NCBI GenBank assembly: GCA_014529385.2 | Contig: CM043945.1 | Coordinates: 95,458,112 to 95,522,111, forward strand | From: Adiantum capillus-veneris | Taxonomy: Eukaryota; Streptophyta; Polypodiopsida; Polypodiales; Pteridaceae | Direction: 5' to 3' | DNA: 64,000 bases | Shown: piece by piece, positions 54,263 through 64,000 of the stretch | Layout: the number at the start of each line of letters is the position of its first letter | How positions within the stretch are numbered: the first letter of the stretch is position 1 | Position numbers and translations under genes: made by a program | Notes under the pieces: model-generated | Seen by the model: only the letters and a program-made list of their open reading frames with translations | Database searches by the model: none | What the model was told of the DNA's origin: nothing

Positions 54263-56282
54263 AAATATTAAAATATGAGAAATGTTCTAAAGGTACAATG
54301 TAGGGATGACAGGCTACAAATATAGTGTGCTCTTTTGTCCTAATGGTTTTTCTTTGGCTTGCAGGTAGAGGAGTTTGCAGAAAGTTTATTGGACCGCATT
54401 GATATGTGTCTTGGTATGCATATTGAAACTTTCTTGAATGTCTAAGCAAGCATTGCCTCTACTACTATGTAGAAAGATGCTCAACGTAGAGGTCCTTAAA
54501 CAGCAGGTGTTTGCATTTCCAGTGTTTCCATGTTTTTGTATCTGGGGCTTAATTGCCAGGTCTTCTTATGTGTGGAAACTGTTTGTATGGATATCTTGTT
54601 TTAAAAGTGTGTGATAAGGCAGTGAAGATATGAAAATGTAGCACTTTTATATGTGGTTAAAATGAGATCACCTAATAGAAGGCCATCTTCCTTTCGACAG
54701 TTTTTGAACTTGATGTCCTTTTTAAACGAGAGAAAGTGACGTTAGCAGAGGCTTTGCGAGTTGCTGACAGCACAGTTCTCTATGCCATCAAGGCTGTTTC
54801 GGATATGGTTCTGGTAAGCTTTAAATCATCGTAGGTACTGGGTTAGTTGCATATTTTGTAATTTTTGCAGAGGATACCTATTACATTTATAGGCAGTTCA
54901 TGGGATTGCTATTGACTGCATATGGTGTCCTGCTTTCGAAGCCAGGGCGATCAACTCAAAGTTTGTGATGCTCCTCCAGAAGGGTTGCGGGAAATCTCGA
55001 ATTCTGAGATCCTTTCTGTAAGTTGCAATATATTAGACCCCTTCACTCTTTTCTTCTTGGCACACCCTCTCATGTATGTGAAGCTGATACTTACGGTTAT
55101 CAGATGCTTCTGAATAATCATATGCTTGTCCTATCTGGTATGAACAATACAATAAATTCATTGCGACAGCCATTGTTTTCTTGCTTCATTTTCATTGTAA
55201 AAGTCATCATTTTCTTGCTTCTAGTTGTTAAAATATGTGGTCATCAAAATTGCTGAAGGGTGGGACTTAGTATGCCAGAAGGTGTGCTTTCATTACACAT
55301 CTTCTCTGGGGAATGGAACACATGAAGTTGCTACACTAGGCACTCTTACAATTGTTTTTGCCTCTTTTGGCTGTTTCTCACATAATTGAACTCTTGTTTT
55401 CAAATTGGATAGTCTATTGTAGCACTGACTGTTTTAACTTTGGTCTAGGTTGTGCGATAAATTTTGTTATCCTCTTTGCAAGCTTATATATTTTGTGTTG
55501 GGGTTGAATCACTTTTTTTCTGTTCTAGATGCACAACATTGCATACCAGACATTATGTGTAATCATAATCCAAATGTTTTCTCCTTGTTAAGGTTTTAGT
55601 TTGGTACCTTCTATCTTGATTGCTGTACTTCAAAGCGTAATTAAACTTTCTAGAAATTCATTTTGCTGTAGTGCCACATTTATTGAGGGCCATATGCAAT
55701 GGCCCTCGAATAGCTTGTTCCCACAGCCAAGGATGTTATCGTCACTATCTGGTTTGTATGGTGACCTCAAGACTTCAACAATCTACAAGTAGTGTTCCCT
55801 TTCTTCAGTGTAAAAGTTAAGCTTTGCTATCTACAATCCCTCCTTTATTTGTGCAGTTTAACTTTTCACCTATGAAGTTGGTTCTCATGGGCCATTTTGG
55901 CCTTCAAGAGATGTTAATATTTTTTTCCTTATTTCTTTGTGAACATCATGGATTATATTTTAGGGATAGCTCCTTGACAGTTAGTCTATTGCTTCCCTGC
56001 CACTTTTTTCATCTGTAAACTGAACCAGAACCACATGCATATCGCTTGATGATGCTTGATTTGAGCAGCATTTTTTTACAGTGGCACTTACTATGGAAGA
56101 ACTGCTGATTGAGTTCCTAAGTTGGAATGGGCTTATGCTTTTGAATGCACAGAGTTCAATAGTTTTTTGGCCTCAACTGGAAGCCTTAAGGGGAACTATT
56201 GAAAGGCTGTCTGAAGGAGTTCTCCCATCAGGCACTGCCTGTTTTCATATCTTTTTTTTAAATGCACAAAGAAGATCCTTCC
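54263..56282 (+). other. Low-copy-looking region with exon-like stretches
   Basis: Possible exons bounded by AG/GT signals: after TTGCAG at 54364, reading VEEFAESLLDRIDMCLGMHI; at about 54698-54810, FELDVLFKREKVTLAEALRV followed by GTAAGC; and at about 54935-55018, GDQLKVCDAPPEGLREISNS followed by GTAAGT. I do not recognise the protein. Between them the sequence is T-rich like introns. It could be a host gene or its relic, but I cannot assign a product. Confidence 0.4.
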
Positions 56283-56590
56283 GTTAGTTTTTAAAATCTG
56301 CCGACTGGGATGCATCTCCTGTACCATGAGAGTTAACTTAGCAAAGAGGGGAGACAACGCAGTGGGAGGGGGCAAAAGCCAAACAGGTTGTTTCTAGTGC
56401 TAGTGAAGACTGTCTTCCAAAAAAGTTCTGTTAGTTTTTAAAATCTGCCCACTGGGCTACATCTCCTCTACCATGAGAGTTAACTTTGCAAAGAGGGGAG
56501 AGACTCCAAATATGTGTTACAAAGTATATACAATGGCTGCAACACAGTGGGAGGGGCAAACGCCAAACGGGTGGTGAAGACTGTGCTCCA
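56283..56590. repeat. Tandem duplication, period about 147 bp
   Basis: GTTAGTTTTTAAAATCTGCC at 56283 recurs at 56430. Both copies continue with CATCTCCT and ACCATGAGAGTTAACTT, GCAAAGAGGGGAGA and CAGTGGGAGGGG. The second copy has a short insertion. Confidence 0.85.
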
Positions 56591-56699
56591 TTGTGAAAAA
56601 ACGTCCTGGCAACCTCCATAGACAAATAACTACCTGGTCCTGTCTCTCGGCCCTGTCTGAGCTGGCCTGAATGCTGTCATATTACTCTCTGTGTGTATC

Positions 56700-57834
56700 A
56701 GCTCAAGCCAGAAAGCTCAAAGTGGCACTGCAGCGAGCTGCCATTGAAGACACAAAAACAGGAGCCCTTCTTATGAACCAGAGGCTGAGGCTACTGATCG
56801 GCTCCCATCTAAGGTCTTTCCTAAATTCATATTGCTGGAGAGAAGTCATGCATAGGGCACTGCTGAGGTGGCCCTGTGGAGCCGGCTGTCCTGCTTGGTC
56901 TCATAGCAATTTGCTGGCTTTGAGCTAGCTGACCATGCCGCTGATCCCCAAGTGAAGACCTTGTCTGGGAGGATGGAGGCCATCATATGAAGAATGCTGA
57001 TGCAAGCGTGCCATGCGGCTTGCAGGCAATCCCATAAGCAGTGTCACTGAGTCTCCGTTGGATGCCCACACAAAGGGCAAACTGAGGGGTCTCCACTATA
57101 TGCAAGCCAAACCTCCACCGCTCCCGCTCTTTGTGCAACGAGCCAATGAAAAACAGTAACTGTTTGAGCCTGGGATCAACTCTGAGTCGTGACCAGGAAT
57201 CACAGAGTGTATCCTCGGTGATGCCTGTCGTTGTCAGTGCTAAGCAGTTGCTAGTATGGCCTCTCGCCTAGCCATCAAGGTGTGACGGCCCATTCAGGCA
57301 GTGCACTGAAAGAAAGAAACCCGAGGATGGTAGGGGGGCGTAGGAATCCCTCCACAATTACTCCCAATGGTCCCATTGTATGCATGCTAGAGGCTGTGCG
57401 CTCGAAAGCCCACAAATTCTAGCCTCTTCTAATTATCTCCTCAAGAGTAGGATCTTTAATCCATTGACACTCTGCCACTGCAGGAACTCAAATCCTCTGG
57501 AAAGTGTACTCGGGCAGACTCGCACTGTATTTGAGAGTGTCACCCGATAGTGTCGCCCCTCCTCCGTTACCTCCAGAAATCTCCCCCATCTAGACATCCT
57601 CTGGTCGGCTACAAAACCAAATCCACTTTCCAGAAGTCTGGACAGACCAGCAGCCATGGGGCCCTGAGGTGACAGTGACCAACGAAATGGAATTTTAGGG
57701 GCGTGGAATATAAACACAGCTGTTTCTGATCCTAGGGAACGTCGAAATGTTTTGAAAAGGATTAGAGAGCAAACAAAACCAATAGTAAAATTGCCACCCC
57801 AATTGAGGGATTTATAAAAAAATGTGAGAAGCAA
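56700..57834 (-). pseudogene. LINE 3'-end fragment with a zinc-ribbon-like region
   Basis: Minus-strand readings include WSLSPQGPMAAGLSRLLESG and MSRWGRFLEVTEEGRHYRV (57433-57834). Further left comes LKQLLFFIGSLHKERERWRF, then CPLCGHPTET and HCLWDC with AAWHACISILHMM near 57080-56980. The Cys/His pattern suits the zf-RVT domain at the C-terminus of plant LINE ORF2. Frames are broken and the RT core is absent. Confidence 0.55.
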
Positions 57835-58189
57835 AAAAGGAACAAAACATGCTTTTTGTGCTTGAAAATCAAATCTAATTTAGCCTTAAATTTCTACACA
57901 GACTATTCTTCATGTTTGCACACATGTTTTTACGTGTGACAGGCTTTGCCAACGGTTGGCCAATACATGGTCAACACCAATCAAACCTATCAAATTTTTG
58001 GTCAAAGTGCCCTCTTATGGCTAGGGTTATCTAGTACATTTTAAGATAGTACGGGCCTATGGTGCATTTTAAAACCATACACGATGCCAAACCTGAAAGA
58101 TTATCATGTATAAATCTCTTATTCTAAAAGCATCTATCAGTTCCAGGACTTTATCAACCAACAATGATCCTCTTGAACTGATCGTAGAG
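57835..58189. other. No feature recognised
   Basis: A/T-rich sequence without coding motifs between the LINE fragment and the solo LTR. Confidence 0.5.
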
Positions 58190-59740
58190 TGTCACGAGCC
58201 ATTATATATATATATGCCAGTTTCTTTCCCTTGTTTTCTATTTAATTTTTGGGACCTTCTTGTTGAAATCACAAATGCCCGGACATTGCATGGCCAGTGT
58301 GAAACGGCCATTGGCCGAGAGTTTCCCCGCAAGAGTCACGGCCAGACATCCACGAGATGATTGGGCCAAGCAACATTGGAATCTGACGAGTAAAGAAGTG
58401 GCTAGGCTCTGTTAAAAGTTATTTAGCCCCTCGGCAGGACTTTACAAGTTGGTGGGTACTAGGAATTAAACCAAAAGGAGCAAACTGGACACATGGTAGT
58501 AGGAGAGCAACCTGTAGGTCAATACTCAGTTCTAGAAGTCTCTCTCATGAGGGGGTGCTCATTTTTTAGTGGGGGCTTATTTTTGAACTTCATTGTGCTT
58601 CACAGTGTGTGTGTGTGTGTGTGAGTAGTGGGTTCAAGTGCTCACAACTTTAATGGAAAGCTTGCCTTCTCCCTTGTCTCATGCAGCGCGATGATTTGCT
58701 CTTGCGCATCTCTCTCTCCCCTTTGCACATATGGTAATGCCCCACTAGTAGGGCTTCTTAGATGACCATGTACAATTCTGGGGGTTTTATGTGCATCTGC
58801 CAAGGCAAGAGCCTTTTGTACAGGAAGAACTGGATTAGCTAATTGCTAATCCCCTTCAAGTACGCACAATTCCATCGCGAAGGAATGCAAAAACGGAGAG
58901 TTTTCTTGCGTGAAAACTCGTCTGATTTATAGGGGAGCTGTCCCATTGCGTGCGGGAGCTTTTGAGATAGGCGTAGATGTGTTTGCTCCGCTCAAAATGA
59001 TGTGAAATAGAAAATTACAGCTTGTTGTGTTTTTCTGCAGGTTTAGGGTTTCGCACGGTAAGGCAAGAGAAGCCTCGGGAAAACCTTGGGTGCTTGTACA
59101 AGACAATTTAGAGAGATTTCCTGCGAGGAATCTCGTCTAATGAAAAGGGCAAGTGACCCTACAGGTGCAGGAACTTGAGGGCTACCTATAGGAATTGGAG
59201 TGTAAAGCAGAGAATTACAGCTTGCTGTAATTTTTTGTAGGTTTAGGGTTTTGGCTAGTTTTGATGCCTACAGGTCCCAGGAGCTTCTGGGAAGCTAGGG
59301 AATCACCGAACAGATGTTTTGGTGCAAATTGGGGGCCAAAAATAGAGAATTCAGCATGCTATAATTTCTCGTCAGGTTTTGTAAAGTGCTCTTAAGTGCG
59401 TGGAAAGTCAATGTTTACTTTGGATTTTGCCTATGGAGACTTCTACTGTGGTTATGCTGCCAAAATCGGGTTAGAGTAGGGGAATTTCAGCGCGATAAAA
59501 GTGGGACAGCTTGTAGAAGTTTACAGGTTTTTCTCAAGTGTAATAAGAATAAAGAAATAGCGAAAGGGGTGTCAGGCTTTGGGGCCAACAGGGTGTCGTT
59601 GTCTGCTTGGGAGTGCTCTAGCTACCGAGCCTTGGTTTGTTTGAAGCGTTGAATTCCTGTCACAGGTTTCTTTGTGTTGTAAAGTTAAAGAGAGTAATTA
59701 TCGGGTGAAAGCTAAAGTCTACCGCCCTACGGGCCGATTT
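58190..59740 (+). repeat. Solo LTR of the element B family, diverged
   Basis: It starts TGTCACGAGCCATTATATAT and shares with the B LTR the blocks GACATTGCATGGCCAGTGTG (with one change), GGATTAGCTAATTGCTAATC, CCCATTGCGTGCGGGAGC, GGTTTAGGGTTTCGCAC and AATAAAGAAATAGCGAAAGG with GGGGTGTCAGGCTTTGG at 59548-59586. The end near GGGCCGATTT is estimated from B. A TA run (58204-58215) and a GT run (58605-58623) occur. No internal element sequence follows, and no target duplication was found. Confidence 0.75.
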
Positions 59741-59988
59741 CAAAGGGTTTGTCTAGTTCTACTTGTGAAGCTTCCTTTTCTCTATGCTAGTTTAGTTGTT
59801 GTCAAGCGCTCTACTGCCATAGCCACTTGTTCACATTCTCGCTTTGCTTTCAATTTTTCCGGTTTAGCTTTTCTGAGATTTATGTTGAGTTCTAATGGAC
59901 ATGCCAGCTTTTTTAGTTTAATTTAAGTTATGATTTCTTTCCTCACCACTTTTTTGATTCGTGGCTTCCTTAGCTTGAGCTCTCGTTA

Positions 59989-60403
59989 TGTCACAAGTTT
60001 GTGACGTGGCATGCCCAACTTAAAAGATTGGATGAGAGGACTTGAGGGTTAAAGTTTAAAACTCTTAACCGTGATCAGCTTGAAGAGCTTGGCCGAGGGG
60101 CCTAAACCCTAAAGACTTTGAAGACCAAAAATTGTGTGAAACTGTTGACGTGGCACTCTGGCTGAAAACGCGAAAATCCTTGTTGACATGGCATCAGCGT
60201 ACAAAAACTTGGCTTTGGGGGCTAGTTTTCGTTTTGTTTTTAGAGCCAGTGCTTTCGGGGATTATGTGCTTTTGGATGAGAAGCTTTTGGGGCTTTGCTT
60301 TTGGGCATCCCTTGTATTGTTAGCAATCAATAAAGAAATACTAGAAAGGGCACCAGCCAATGCATCTCGGATAGAACTCCAGCGTTTTGTGTCGACTCTC
60401 CTC

Positions 60404-60440
<37 letters not shown>

Positions 60441-60531
60441 TCTCCCCTTGTTCAAGTTCAGTTCAGTTGTTTGCAGTTTTCTCACGTGCGTTGCTGTAGA
60501 TCTTTGGCTTTTGGTGTCCAAGTCTATAACG
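59989..60531 (+). repeat. Solo LTR of another family
   Basis: It starts TGTCACAAGTTTGTGACGTG, carries two TGACGTGGCA boxes (60002 and 60146), the GCTTTTGGGGCTTTGCTTTT block at 60293 and CAATAAAGAAATACTAGAAA at 60329, then a CT run (60404-60437). CGTTA flanks it at 59984-59988 and 60532-60536, a possible 5-bp target duplication. That would give an unusual terminal ACG. It is related to the fragment at 17600-18310. Confidence 0.6.
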
Positions 60532-60536
60532 CGTTA

Positions 60537-61090
60537 CCACATTTATTGGAGCCATTTGTTGAGAATTTGACCTACTTGAACAACGAAGAATTTCTATCAT
60601 GTTCATTGGTGTTCTTCTCAAAATAATGTATTATTAATGAGGTTTTTTCTCAGCTAGTGTTTCTTAATTTAATGTAGAAGTTTATGGAGTTGGCGTGATG
60701 CCTTGTCTCCTCTTTCCAACTTACGCACATGCAGACATGTTGCGGGATTGTTCCATGTGGATCTCCTTAACTCGTTCCCCACTCAACTCTCACCTTCCTG
60801 GCTGCCGCGGACTCCCCCTCCACTTTTATACGACTTGGTGGGATACTCCTCTTGAATAATGGGGAGTGGCTACTTAGGAGTTAGGTAGCATTAATGTGCC
60901 ACGTACTCTCTCTCTTTTCTTTTTTTCCTATCCTGCACATATCAAACCTGCTACTAAGCAAGAATCGACAGCGCATGGATTTGCGGTTGTTTCCCCTACT
61001 TCGGACCGACGACGTGTCGATGGGTACCTTTTGCATACCCAAGCTAATCTAAACTTTTTAGGAGAGTAGCTAATCTAATAATTTTGGAGT
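60537..61090. other. No feature recognised
   Basis: Short frames without motifs. Nothing here supports a gene. Confidence 0.5.
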
Positions 61091-63196
61091 GTAGGTTCTT
61101 TAACACTTGTAAAACATATTCAATGCTTACATTATGTGTTGTTTTTTTTAGATGATGCATGTGAGAATTTTAGTCTTACTTAAAGAGGTTTAGTGTAGCT
61201 GCAATCCGACCTTGAAGATTGAAGATTTAATTTATCCATAGACTCATTTGTTAGCCTGTTGTATAGGATAATTGGAATAAATTCTCATTTTAACTATATG
61301 ATACAAAAATAATTTGAATGCAGAAAATGTCTTGTGCAATGATGTCTAGAGCTAAATGACTTTTGAACATAGTGTTCTTGTGTCTAAGTAATTTATACAA
61401 CAACATACACAATTTAAAAGCAAAGTCTTCTCAGGCAAATGTGTGGGTTGGGACACTGGCTTTGGAGTACGTTTTGTTTTAGGTCTCCTAACACATCCAC
61501 TGTTGTAATTCCACCTTAGGTTGACATGTGTTAGGCGGATTGGACAAAGGCCTTGGACGGGATTTCTATTCACAATCATTTAGTCCTTTGACTTGACTGG
61601 TTTCATAAAATGGAAGTTATCAATTTCACTTCCTTTTGTTAGATTTCATGTCTAAATGTGATGTCCTCTTCCTACTTAGGAAAAGGGCTGTTCGAATGAG
61701 GGTCGTGTACAACCCAAAATAAGAGTCAAAATCATGGATAACAATATAAAAGTCTTAATTGAACCTCCTATACACAAAAATTATCTCTCTAGATTTAAGC
61801 CCTTTCTTAAAGCAGAAAGCTAAAAGTGAGAGAATTGTATACTTTGAAATTTGATAGACTTAAAGGTAATCTATAATTTTTTGGACATATGACAAGCTTT
61901 GGTCATGTCCCAAGGTTTAGGAGTCGGCTTTTGAACCTTTATCTATGACTAGCTCTTTTGTCCGCAGATGTATTAATAGATTGGAAGCTTCTCAATTAAT
62001 GTATTGACTCTTCGTTGGCTCCAAAAAAGAAATCTTCTATCTTACATACGATCTTTTTCAACGATTGGGTTAAAATTTTTGCAGCTCTTTATAAGACGTG
62101 TAAGGAAGGTTGCAAGATGATCTCTGAAATGATTAACCAACTCACTGTCTTGGCCCAACAAGAGCCAAAATCATAGAGAACATTCTTAAAGCCTTAAATG
62201 AACCTTCTATACACAAAAATGCTTCCTCTATATCTGGGCCCTTCCTAAACCAGAAAGCTAAAAGCAAAAAAATTGATACTTTGAATAAATGATAAACTTA
62301 CGGTTAATCTTTTACTTCTTGGATATATGGTAGACTTTGGCCCTCTCCAAAGGCTTGGAATTAGCTTCTGAATCCTTTTCCATAGCTCAACAAAAGAAAT
62401 CTTCAATTTTGCGTATGATCTCTTTTGATGATAGGGTCAAAAATTTTGCGACTTGATAAGAAGCATCAAAAAAGTTGCAAAATGATCTATAAAATGATTA
62501 GCCAGCTCTCCTACCTTGGTCCAACAATATAATCAAGAACGCAGTTTCACCTTCTGCAGAGAGAAAATCAGCAAATCCTAGTAGATGACCCTCATTCAAG
62601 TAGTCCTTTGGAAGTAGTGTTTGCTCGCAAAAAAGACATCAAATTTAGGCACGAAATCTAACAGAGGAAGTGAAATTGGTAGCTTTTATTTCTTGAAACT
62701 AGTAAAGTCAAAGGACTATAATGACTATGAATAGGAACCACGTCTAAGGTCTTTGTTCGATCTTCCTAACACCAAGGAAGAATTAGCGATAATCGGTTTG
62801 TTTTAGAGATTTAAGACAAGAAATACTCTACGGCCATTGTCCAGGCCTCCTCAGTTGTGTGGAAAGACCTTCTGTTTAGATTGTGTGTGTTGCTGCATGA
62901 ATTATAATACAAAAGAACTCTATGTTCAAACGATATCTGTTTTAAGACAACAAGAAAATATTTGCACCAAAACTTTATGTTTGAATCAATTTCATACAAT
63001 ATAGTCAGAATGAGATACATTTCAATTATCTTATACATCAGGACAACAAATGAATCTATGGATCAACTAAGTCTTCTTCTTTAAGGTCGGAAACTAAACC
63101 TCTTTAAGAAAGGATAGAATTCTCACACGCGTCGTATAAACAAGATAACAAATTCTGTTACCTTTGGATACGTTTTATCGGTGTTAAAGAACCTAC
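61091..63196. mobile_element. Foldback-like element: arms of about 620 bp around a duplicated spacer
   Basis: The left arm (61091-61712) begins GTAGGTTCTTTAACAC, and the right arm (62578-63196) ends with its inverse GTGTTAAAGAACCTAC. Further inverted matches along the arms include AACCTCTTTAAG, AGTCAAAGGACTA, GAAATCTAACA...AGGAAGTGAAATTG and GACCCTCATTC, at roughly 75-80 percent by eye. The spacer consists of two direct copies of about 430 bp (about 61720-62158 and 62159-62560) sharing CTATACACAAAAAT and CAGAAAGCTAAAAG. I saw no coding and could not define a target duplication. Confidence 0.82.
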
Positions 63197-64000
63197 CAGT
63201 TATTATCTTTGTCACACTATAGCTATGGAAATCATGGAAAGAACCTACAGTTATTATCTTTATCTTTATTTAAACAAATCATAGAAACCCAAAGAGGCAA
63301 TAGCTTCCTCAAAGGATCCTACTACAATGTTTGAACAGTAATTTATTTTCATCAAAACGCTTTTAATTTTTGATTTCCATCAGAAGGCCATCACCCCTTT
63401 TGCTAGGAATCGAGTGTCTTCTTTAGATAAAGTTTTTTCCGGAATAGTTTTAATAATTCTTTTGTTCGATTTTTAATCAAGAATGTGATCACTTTCAGAA
63501 AGCACATCATCTCTTTTTAAAGCTTTTATCAAATCAGTAAGTGAAGAATATCAAGAAAGTTGCTGAAGTGATTACGAAAATGATAGTCTCTTTAAATAAA
63601 GAGAATTGGCCAGTTTCTTCACTACATTTTTAGACTAGTACAGTAAGGCCCTTGAATTAGCCTCATTACAAGATCAAAGTAGGAAACAGGTATTATCCTC
63701 AACAGACCCACCCCTTCAAACAGACCAAGTAAAACAAAAACCAGCATGCTCGAACAGTTTAGGTAAAATAACATGCTCCCAATCTCTCAGAGTAGTATCT
63801 ATAGCAACTTTTTATTTGAAATAATTAATCATCAAGGAGGGGAGCGTAGCAGTAGCACATTAGAAACCCATCCATTCATATGCCCTTAAGTACATGAGTA
63901 GGTGAGAGATGCAACTGTCACGTATAGCTTAGGGTCGGTTTGAACCGGAAAAGTTCTCCATTCTTATACTAATGGATACTAGTAAGGTATCATGAACCAG
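63197..64000. other. A/T-rich region right of the foldback element
   Basis: AGAACCTACAGTTATTATCTTT at about 63240 repeats the sequence around the right arm end (63188). AAGAAAGTTGCTGAAGTGAT near 63555 resembles a word of the foldback spacer, so a further diverged spacer copy may extend here. No gene was seen. Confidence 0.4.

Noticed and set aside
1-64000. CRISPR array, tRNA or rRNA genes, organellar DNA
   Set aside because: No regularly spaced short repeats with unique spacers, no cloverleaf-like or rRNA-like sequence, and no plastid or mitochondrial gene were noticed on reading both strands.

Overview
This window looks like intergenic nuclear DNA of a land plant with a large, repeat-rich genome. 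Almost everything recognisable is a transposable element: chromodomain-bearing Ty3/gypsy elements (chromoviruses), Ty1/copia elements, LINEs, a Mutator-like (MULE) transposase relic, hAT-type MITEs, a possible Penelope-like fragment and a large foldback element. Elements are inserted into one another, and most coding frames carry stops or frameshifts. I found no host gene, tRNA, rRNA or CRISPR array that I would defend. The classical chromodomain of the minus-strand gypsy element at 18.3-25.2 kb resembles the Tcn1/sushi type, which in plants I associate with non-seed lineages. The LINE reverse transcriptases also remind me of fern sequences. A fern or other seed-free plant is therefore my guess from memory, not a result.

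Layout. 1-8098: gypsy chromovirus A, plus strand, 5' LTR cut by the window edge, all domains present but broken. 8390-10305: decayed MULE transposase with SWIM finger. 11076-11558: inverted-repeat MITE-like element. 12242-17036: copia-family element with two LTR copies and a 2.5 kb interior without recognisable coding; its 3' LTR carries a hAT MITE (16598-16921). 17050-18310: fragments of two other LTR families. 18313-25160: Tcn1-like chromovirus D on the minus strand, with a heat-shock-element array in its LTR. It is split by chromovirus E (22197-24850), whose own interior contains an inverted integrase segment. 25590-26755: LTR fragments. 27143-38495: a copia element (gag, protease, integrase, start of RT) interrupted by chromovirus B (28098-36555), which is flanked by a perfect 5-bp duplication. 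38675-39018: copia LTR tail. 39018-39720: possible Penelope-like RT relic on the minus strand. 39720-42354: unassigned DNA. 42355-42969: second hAT MITE with target-site duplication. 43040-47749: LINE 1, plus strand, cut by the LTR of element F (47750-50576). 50577-54262: LINE 2, minus strand, with repeated 5'-UTR units. 54262-56280: exon-like low-copy DNA. 56700-57834: LINE 3' fragment, minus strand. 58190-59740 and 59989-60531: solo LTRs. 61091-63196: foldback element with arms of about 620 bp.

The elements do not form a host pathway. What connects them is regulatory sequence. LTRs of otherwise different families share short modules: a polyadenylation-signal-like block, a GCTTTTGGGGCT block and recurrent GCGTTTT words. 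Individual LTRs also carry dense transcription-factor-like sites: heat-shock elements in D, CCAAT boxes in A and ACGTGGC boxes in the 17.7 kb and 60 kb LTRs. All boundaries and similarities were read by eye; no alignment or database search was run.
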